Positions 57,541 to 64,000 of a DNA stretch of 64,000 nt are shown one piece after another; within the stretch, counting starts at the first letter, position 1; every line of letters begins with the position of its first letter. This stretch comes from Cenococcum geophilum 1.58 (lineage: Eukaryota > Ascomycota > Dothideomycetes > Gloniales > Gloniaceae). Location: positions 4,555,805 through 4,619,804 of the forward strand of contig KV748180.1 in the NCBI GenBank assembly GCA_001692895.1. The letters run 5' to 3'. The notes under the pieces were generated by a model. That model saw nothing but the letters and a program-made list of their open reading frames with translations, had not been told where the DNA came from and did not search any database. A program made the translations under genes and the position numbers.

Positions 57541-60025
57541 GTTAGAAGACAGTTAAAATTAAGGGAGAAGCTAATATAATATTTCTAGAATTATATTATA
57601 TCGGTTAACTCTATCCGCTAAAGCTATTAACTATTCTTAACTTAGGAACCACTCTCTATATCGTTAATAACCTCTTTTATTTCTATAACTTTAGGAAAGC
57701 TTTAAGACACGAATATATTATCGCCGGCAGCTTAGAAGTGCCTATACTAGGCTACGGTAATGTTACTATTTAAGTTACAAAACTAGATAAGAGTAAGGAA
57801 ATCCTATATCTTAAAGACGTTGCCTTTTATACGGACTTTAATATAAACCTTATATCGTTCCGTCTACTTTAAAAATAAGGGTACTACTAGGATAATAAAG
57901 GAGATAATAATCTTCTAGTTTGGAAGGATAATATGATCCTATATTAAATAAAAGAACATTATAGATAATAGATTATTAAATACGCCTAACTAGGAAGTCT
58001 ATTAGCGTTTAATATAAGCTAACTACTACACTAACGGAAGCGTAAAGCATTATTAAAAGACGCTTATCTAGATTTAAAAGGAGATATATATTTATAGTAT
58101 CTATATCTAGGTTATCTAGGACCTATAAGCCTTTATTATTTAGGTCTTAACGCCTTAAAAGTTAAGCTTTAAGGCCTAAAGATAACGGAATATTAATATT
58201 ACAGTCTCGCTAAAATTAAGCGTTAAGTTTTAAGAAGGTTCTTAAAATAGAATATTAATAAACCTTATCTTAACCTCTATATTAACTAGACTAACCTTAA
58301 GGAAGCATATACTAGATTTATATAAGTTATATTTATCTATAATACCTTTTTAAAAAGAACCTTTCTATATTTTATAATAACGTATAGTAAAGAAAAGGAG
58401 ATACTATAAGTGCTTAAAAATTTTACCTAATAGATTCGTCTAAGGTATAACCTTAAGGTTAATACTATTAGATTAAATAACGAGCTAGGGAGAAAAAGAA
58501 CCCTTAAATGGCTATAGACTTAAGGAATTATATTTAAGCCTTCGGCGCTATATACTTAAGCTTAAAATAGTACCGCCAAACGCTTAGGGGGTGTAATTAT
58601 TAAGAAATTATAAGTAATAATAATTACTGCTAATCTACCACACGACCTATAAAACGAGATAGTTAACTACGTAGTATACCTTTGAGATTAAACGCCACTA
58701 AAAAGTAATAGTTGGAAATTGCTATATAAGAAGTTCTATACCTTCCTAGCTAATAGGTTAAGAAAGCTGTAACTAGCGCACCTAAAAGCCTACGGCTATA
58801 GGGCGTACGCAATAACGTTGGACGCCTAGCTAAAGAAGAAAAGGCTAGGTAGGCTAGATCCGCGAGCCTATATTAGCTACCTTATTAGCTATAACTCTAC
58901 CAATATTTATAGGATCTAGATCTTATATAAAGGTATCATTATCTCTACTAGGGATATTATCTTAAATAAGAAGACGTTCTTTAACGGCAAGTAAATAGAT
59001 ATCTTAAAGGACCTATACGCTAAGTTAGACACGCTAATTAAGAAGATTTAACTCCTTAATATCTTAATTAAGAATAAGGTCCTTTTAGAAGGTAATAATA
59101 AAATATTTAAACGGTTAATTTAAGAGGAAGACGATAATAATGTTAATAAGCTAGTATAAACCTTTAATAAGTTAGTAGATCTTAAGCTTATAAGAGCTCT
59201 TAAAGATATATACTATATACTATCTCCAATAAAAGAAGATAAAGAATCTCTATGTGCCTTTTACGTTAAGTATTCTATAAAGTTAGATGTATAAGGTACT
59301 AATTAAGATATTACTTATTAAGTAGGAGATGCGTTTAATACTTAAGGGGTGTCTAATAACTTAGTTAAAGACTTATTTAAGGAAGCTAGTAATAATAGGT
59401 TTAAAGACTTTGTTACTAAAAGGATTACATTAGCCTATTACGGCGCCTTCTTAGTAGGAAGGAAGTTTAACCTTAATAGTTAACTTAATAATAGTAAGCT
59501 AAAATTAGGTAAAATACGCGATGTTAGATTATATAGAAAGAACCTACCTTTACTACCCTAGTTAATCCAGGACCTTAATATATATCCTCTTTAAGATTAG
59601 TTCTAAGAGGCTTAACGAGCCTATCTCCAATCTTATTATTAAATAAGGTCGTTTTAAGAAATAGATAAGAAGTGTATAAAGGGATAGCAGGTCCTTAGCT
59701 TAATATAGGTATTTGTTTATAAGACGGATAAGTACGGATTTCTCCAGAAATATAAGGCACGCTTAGTAGTTTATAGAAATTAATAGGCCCTAGGAGACCT
59801 ACCTATAAGAGCTACTATATTAGCTAGTACGACCTTCTAAACCCTTATAGTAATTACTACAAAATTCAACCTAGAGACGACATAGATAGATGCAGTTAAT
59901 GCGTTTATCTATTGCGATCTTAACGAGGTTGTCTATATAAAGCTACCGCTAGGGTTTAATAAAGGAAAGACAGACAAAGTACTACGCTTAAGAAAAGCCC
60001 TATATAGACTACAACGATCACTACT
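57541..60025 (+). pseudogene. copia-1 pol (protease, integrase, start of RT)
   Basis: The protease region includes YIVNNLFYFYNFRKAL and VPILGYGNVTIQV. GAG-pre-integrase reads LLHQRKRKALLKDAY-type. The integrase has TNLKEAYTRFIQVIF, then TIRLNNELGRKRTLKWL (second catalytic Asp as Asn) and QNSTAKRLGGVII (catalytic Glu as Lys). The RT begins KARLVVYRNQQALGDLPI, then QIDAVNAFIYCDLNEVVYI, and breaks after ALYRLQRSLL at 60020. These are characteristic Ty1/copia motifs. Confidence 0.9.
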
Positions 60026-60157
60026 TGTTCGTACCAATTTAATAGCACGAGTGAGTTAGATCCAGGGGCACGAAATACATATAGTATCGTATGCTCCTTT
60101 AGATGATGGTGACTGTCGATTATATAAAGCAGACTACGTGGTCTATATACTGATACA
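60026..60157 (-). repeat. copia-2 3' LTR (132 bp)
   Basis: It runs TGTTCGTACC to CTGATACA on the + strand, giving TG…CA ends on both strands. On the coding strand it follows the purine run TAGGGGGGAGG. It keeps many CpA/TpG, so it is little affected by RIP. The bases before it (CTACT, 60021-60025) are the likely TSD; the partner is off-window. Confidence 0.75.
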
Positions 60158-60830
60158 CCTCCCCCCTAATTAGTTAGTGCTTTATAAGTGCACTAGACAC
60201 GTAAGCGAGTGGTTGGTGTACTAAACGCGTAAACGCGTACCTAGTGTACTAAACGCGTAAGCACGCGGCTAGTATAACAGGTGCTGTAATTATACACTGG
60301 CGGTACTTAAAAAATGAAACCACCTATATATAGCCTCCGTAATTGCTTTAATAAAACCATAAAATATAAAGGAAAATATATAGGAAATCTCCCCTAAGGT
60401 ACCATCTAGGCTGCCTTCCTAACGGTGCTTTAAGCTGGCCATAAGTCCTGCTTACGGTCCGTAAAATAAACTATACGGCCTTTCGACGGGCCGTAGACGA
60501 GCTATAAGTTAGATCTTAAGGGCCGCTAAGGGGCTAGTGCTAAGCGAGCTAATTGCGATTTTCCATCCCAGGGATAAAAAATCGTAATTAGTTAATTTAA
60601 CTACCCTAGCAGAATATGTTAGAATTTGGTAGGTTATATAAGTCTACTAAGTTCCATTATAGCTTTCTACCATTTTCTACCTAATAGCTTACGGTCCGTA
60701 GAATAGGCCGTATAATAAGCCGTACGGCCTTCTAACAGGCCGTAGGCATACCATAGGTACTCCGTTAGTCCCGTTCTACCCATTTTATAACTTTTAGGTT
60801 AAGCTTATTCGTGTTAATTAGGGTTTTAAG
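60158..60830 (-). other. copia-2 3' non-coding region
   Basis: It contains about 28-base repeats of a GTACTAAACGCGTAA core (60185-60285), two TACGGCC…GGCCGTA hairpins 249 bases apart (60474-60495 and 60723-60744, each preceded by CTTACGGTCCGTA), and a long palindrome at 60551-60589. No gene was recognised. Confidence 0.75.
60551..60589. repeat. 19-bp-arm near-perfect palindrome
   Basis: Arms AATTGCGATTTTCCATCCC and GGGATAAAAAATCGTAATT pair with a 1-base loop. The three mismatches are all transitions, so the ancestor was probably a perfect inverted repeat. Pairing extends about three more bases outward. Confidence 0.85.
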
Positions 60831-62051
60831 GGCTTAACACGGCTTTGCCTTAGTTATGGCGTCTACTAGGTTATTTCCGCCACTAATCTATTTAACCTCC
60901 GTAATTTTACGTCGTTCGTAAGCCTAATATAAGCATATTAGGTCGACTATAAGCCTCTTCTCTTATATCGTACCTAGTTTAACTAGGTAGTTATAGAGGG
61001 ACTTTAAATCAGTGTATAAAACTAAGGGTAACTACTCTAGTTATAGAATCTTCTAAACTATTAATTTAATTGCGGCTGTTATATTAAAGCTATAAGCTAG
61101 TGCATATAGTTTAGAAGCTAGTACACTACAGGTTACTTATTTACACTTAATTAAAGACCAGTGCAGTATATTTGCGTCTTAATTATAGTCCGTAAGTACA
61201 ATTATAAAGCCGATTTATAATAATAGGTCCCTATTATTGGCAAAGGAGGCATCCGTAAATGCTAGTAGGCTAAGGGAATTTAGGTCTAGTGGTACAAAAG
61301 TAAGTCCCCTCGCTATATTATTAATTTGCTACTAAATGCGCTTATTAAGCTGCTTAATATTTTCTTCTTATAGGTCTACTGCTTGGGCTGTAAAGGATAG
61401 ATTGTAGGCAGATTTAGGTTAGCAGACTATAGTAATATAGGCGCCTCTTACACGCTATGCGACGTATTAATCCTTTATATTTATGGTCTTACGGGTCTCT
61501 CCGCGGGAACTAGTAAGGTCTGTAGGCTTTACTATAATGGGCTTTAGGTTTTTAGCTTAGCGCTCCTAAGTTAGCTTAATTAGGTTACCCTTTTATATAA
61601 TTAAGCCTCTATTAAACTTAATCGGAGTTTACTTAGTTAACTGCTCTTATAGCTTTGCCAAGAACTTCGCCTTTTATAGTTTAGTTTCTTTAGCGTCCGT
61701 AAAGGTCTAGTCTGCTAGAAAGAGGGTATTATTTATTTAGAGTCTAATAATACTAAGGCCGTTTAATAGGCTGTATAGGAGGTAGGGGTCGTAGGTCGAC
61801 TATTCCATTTTAAGTTTACTAATGTGGTACTAGTAGTATATCTTAAACCAATAGTTTCTAGCTTCTAGTACTCCGTAAAGGGGTTTTACAACCCATAAAA
61901 TTATGCCTAGTTATAGGTTAAGCTCGCGGGGTAGTCGTATAAAGATGTCCCTACTTAAGTAGGTATTAGACTGCACATAGGCTTACGAGATATCCCGTAG
62001 GTAAAGGGCTATAGGTTTACTTTGCTATAGTCCAGGCATAAGTGCAAGTAT
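60831..62051 (-). pseudogene. copia-2 RT C-terminal half and RNase H
   Basis: On the - strand, LYLRDIS-stop-AYVQSNTYL, then RELNL-stop-LGIILWVVKPLYG and STYDPYLLYSL are Ty1/copia RT. LAFTDASFANNRDLLLQIGF, LYTDLKSLYNYLVKLG and KITEVK-stop-ISGGNN are RNase H, and the end is DAITKAKPC-stop-ALKTLI. TAG/TAA stops fall at Gln/Trp positions. The protein continues upstream across the 193-bp insert. Confidence 0.9.
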
Positions 62052-62244
62052 TGTGACGGCGCTGGAGTGCGTCACCTAGTTAGGGGTTCGCGTAAGACTT
62101 GGCATGTGTATATAGACGTCGCCTCACCACCTTCTCTTGCTCCTTAGCTTAATATCTTCGTAATACAGCATTCGTTCGCTTGATCTTGCAAGCATTCGTT
62201 CAAGTCTCTGTCGAGACATTTGTTCGATAGTTCGAGCCGTCACA
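62052..62244. mobile_element. 193-bp solo-LTR- or MITE-like insert
   Basis: The ends are a perfect 9-bp inverted repeat, TGTGACGGC and GCCGTCACA, which also gives TG…CA LTR-style ends. It splits a RT codon run (QRII before it, ILALMPG after it on the - strand). ATA flanks both sides, but a clean 5-bp TSD is not visible. It holds many intact CpA/TpG and a GTCTC…GAGAC hairpin, so RIP has hardly touched it. It codes for nothing. Confidence 0.75.
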
Positions 62245-62900
62245 TTTATAATCCGTTAACTAACTTATTAAATTATAGGTAATTACGTAAGAACTAAGTC
62301 CTTTCCCTAGTCGTTATAAGCTTGTATAATAAGCCTTAACTTTTTAAAGGCTTTATTAGTACTAGGGTGCTTAATTTTATTAATAAAGCGTAAGTTAAAT
62401 ATACGGACGCCTTGCGGAACGTCTTTCTCCATTATAACTGCAAAGACGCCCTTCTTAAGTAGTCCGTTAATCTCTTTGCGTTATAAGTCCGTAAAAGGAG
62501 TTTCTTATACTAGAACTAATATATCCGCAGGCGAAGATTGCCTTGCGGATATTCCTGCGAAGGTTAGGTAATTCTCTATTATGGGGTTTTTGGTTATAGG
62601 GTGCTTTTAGGGGCATTCTCGGCCACGTTTTATAGTAGGTTTAGTGGGTTTAGTAAGTTTGCGGGGGACTTCTATAGTAGGTATAGGTGCTTCTAGTTTA
62701 TCTAAAGGTAGGGGCGTTTCCAGTTCGTCTAGTTTAACGTTATAGGTGTTTTTGGATCAAAAGTAGGGTTTTACGGACGTGCTCCTAAAGCTGGTCGGTC
62801 CGCTAGGGAGTTATATATAGCACGTTTCATTTTCTACGGCTAGTAAACAGTAAGGTCCCGTCTAATTGCCGCTTTTACGCTATATAAGGACTTTAGAATT
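62245..62900 (-). pseudogene. copia-2 RT N-terminal half and linker
   Basis: On the - strand, KTPFTDL-like text leads to EINGLLKKGVFAVIMEKDVP, then GVRIFNLRFINKIKHPST and LIIQAYND-stop-GKDLVLT, the conserved opening of fungal Ty1/copia RT. Upstream is a Pro/Thr-rich linker with KRGRECP. The frame runs straight into the insert at 62244. Confidence 0.88.
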
Positions 62901-64000
62901 AAGTAGGAGGTTATAAACTAAGGTTATATCTAGTCCGTTGCGGTAATATAGTGCACTATTAACTACTTATTTGGCCCATAATTTAACTATTTCAGCTATT
63001 GCCTTTTATATTATAGCTGCTCGTTCCGTAATAGACGGGGCAGGAGGGCCTAGGTTGCTTATCCTTAGGTAGGCTCCGTAAACTAAGAGGGTGGGTACTA
63101 GTCCGTCCAGGCTAGCAGTGTTATTAACGGCTTTTATAGCTATTTATAGAGCTAGTTCCTTTTAAATGTCCTTATATTCGTCTATAATAATCTAGTAAGC
63201 TCTCCGTAAGGCTAAGTAAGCTTACTTAATAAGCCTAACGGACTAATACGCCTTAACTAAAACAGCTTTTATTAATATAGCCATAGCCGTAGTATACTAC
63301 TAGAATTCCTTACTAATAAAGCTCCTACCGGCGTTATGGGTAATATACTGCGGGGGTTTAACATATATGTCGATCTAGTAGGTCCATAAAATATCCTAGG
63401 TATACTTTATAGATATATTTTATAACTAACGGGTAGCTTAATAACAGGTTGCCTTATTAATTATATATAGTACTAGGCTACCGTTAATATATATAATATC
63501 TATGTACACTAAGTGGTTAAAGTTAAGATCCTTATAAAGGGTAAACTTAAATCAGCCTAGGGAACGTCCGTATTTCTAGTAGTAGGAGTAGTATTTAGTT
63601 AGGTAGTTAATTACCTTTTTATTAACGTCGTCGTGTCCAGAGCGTTTAAGGACTCTATATAGCTTTTCAGCTAATAAGTGGCCGAAACGGCGGTATAGGC
63701 GGTGGATTTCCATACTGGTGAGGTAGCACGGGTTATAGTCAAAAGATTCCTAAATGTACGTCTATAAGGTCTCTCCCTATATAAGGAACGGGTGTCTAAA
63801 TTATCGTATAATTAGTAGGGTGATATATTTACTTCCTGGGGTAGTTATAGGGCCAATTAGGGTGTCCGTAATATTATTATAGTACACCTATAACCTATCT
63901 ATATCTATAAGACAGAGTAGGAAGGGGGTGTCCGCTTTTACTATATGGAAGTCAACTAGGCTAATTGGAGTCTTAACTTTAACTAATCTAATTAATGCGG
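62901..64000 (-). pseudogene. copia-2 integrase
   Basis: On the - strand, LYRRFGHLLAEKLYRVL (about 63655-63705) is the zinc-binding region. VYIDIIYINGS (about 63480-63515) holds the first catalytic Asp. YITHNAGRSF (about 63310-63345) has the second Asp as Asn, and SVRLIK precedes AYLALRRAYQ (about 63185-63240), where the Glu of GLVERAH-type sequences is Lys. Then NNTASLDGLVPTLLVYGAY and ERAAIIQKAIAEIVKL follow. The N-terminus is beyond the right edge. Confidence 0.9.

Larger units (their letters stand above)
56411..60025 (+). mobile_element. copia-1, Ty1/copia retrotransposon (front part)
   Basis: Order: gag with knuckle, protease, GAG-pre-integrase, integrase, then the start of RT, cut off at 60025 by copia-2. 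The order integrase before RT defines Ty1/copia. The rest of RT and RNase H should lie beyond the right edge if copia-2 is a simple insertion. The 5' LTR is not resolved. Confidence 0.88.
60026..64000 (-). mobile_element. copia-2, Ty1/copia retrotransposon (3' part)
   Basis: On the - strand the visible order from the right edge is integrase, RT, RNase H, 3' non-coding region, polypurine tract (complement of 60158-60172) and 3' LTR (60026-60157). It is inserted in the RT of copia-1. The front end, including gag and 5' LTR, is beyond the window. It carries a 193-bp insert in its RT. Confidence 0.9.

Noticed and set aside
1..64000. Reassigned genetic code (TAG/TAA as Gln)
   Set aside because: Trp codons are also replaced, catalytic Asp/Glu/His are mutated, and CpA is depleted in non-coding parts too. 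RIP explains all of this.
1..64000. Host genes, effector genes, rRNA or tRNA genes
   Set aside because: Every long frame I could read belongs to a transposon, and I saw no cloverleaf or rRNA core sequence. A very small intron-bearing gene cannot be excluded by eye.
1..64000. Centromere or telomere identity
   Set aside because: RIPed nested repeats occur at centromeres, subtelomeres and interstitial islands alike. No telomeric TTAGGG array is present and sequence alone cannot decide.

Overview
This window is filamentous-ascomycete (Pezizomycotina) heterochromatin made of dead transposable elements. I found no host gene, rRNA or tRNA. Almost every recognisable domain runs for hundreds of codons in one frame, broken mainly by TAG and TAA stops at places where the families carry Gln (CAG/CAA) or Trp (TGG). 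TpA steps are very common and CpA/TpG rare, while CpG survives. That is the signature of repeat-induced point mutation (RIP) on CpA, so the organism is probably an ascomycete with a RIP history. I cannot name the species. A few clusters of N mark unresolved assembly positions.

The layout is a nest of insertions that can be unpicked from target-site duplications (TSDs) and from reading frames that resume on the far side. The backbone is a Ty3/gypsy element (gypsy-2, + strand), whose pieces lie at 15449-17513, 23134-23176, 24236-24369 and 48146-49158. A second Ty3/gypsy (gypsy-1) appears to sit in its reverse transcriptase and fills 1-15448. Gypsy-1 itself carries LINE1-A (1-1545), LINE2-D (1878-8400) and a short LINE-tailed element X (14411-15430). 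LINE1-B (17514-23133) and a LINE2-tailed composite G (23177-24235) also interrupt gypsy-2. A deleted LINE2 copy (EF) lies in the gypsy-2 chromodomain and is split by a complete gypsy-3 (24586-32536, - strand, 425-bp LTRs, 5-bp TSD) and by a Helitron-like element (about 33575-47048, - strand). The Helitron is split in turn by full-length LINE1-C (40885-46474).

To the right, a third gypsy family (gypsy-4, 49159 to beyond 55184) begins inside the gypsy-2 3' LTR and holds a 137-bp LINE1 stub with a perfect 15-bp TSD. A region rich in micro- and minisatellites (55184-56410) leads into a Ty1/copia element on the + strand (about 56410-60025). Its reverse transcriptase is cut by a second Ty1/copia on the - strand (60026 to the right edge), which holds a 193-bp LTR- or MITE-like insert (62052-62244).

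The families are: two Tad1-like LINEs (LINE2 has an RNase H domain, and I saw none in LINE1), three Ty3/gypsy elements with chromodomains in two families plus the distinct gypsy-4, two Ty1/copia elements, one Helitron, and short non-autonomous passengers. All are inactivated, and many catalytic residues show the expected G:C to A:T changes (Asp to Asn, Glu to Lys, His to Tyr). Short inserts and some element termini keep more CpA/TpG than their surroundings. The least explained sequences are X, G, a triplicated 256-bp block and a copia gag-like fragment inside the Helitron, families of 10-18-bp minisatellites around gypsy-4, and a large palindrome at 60551-60589.
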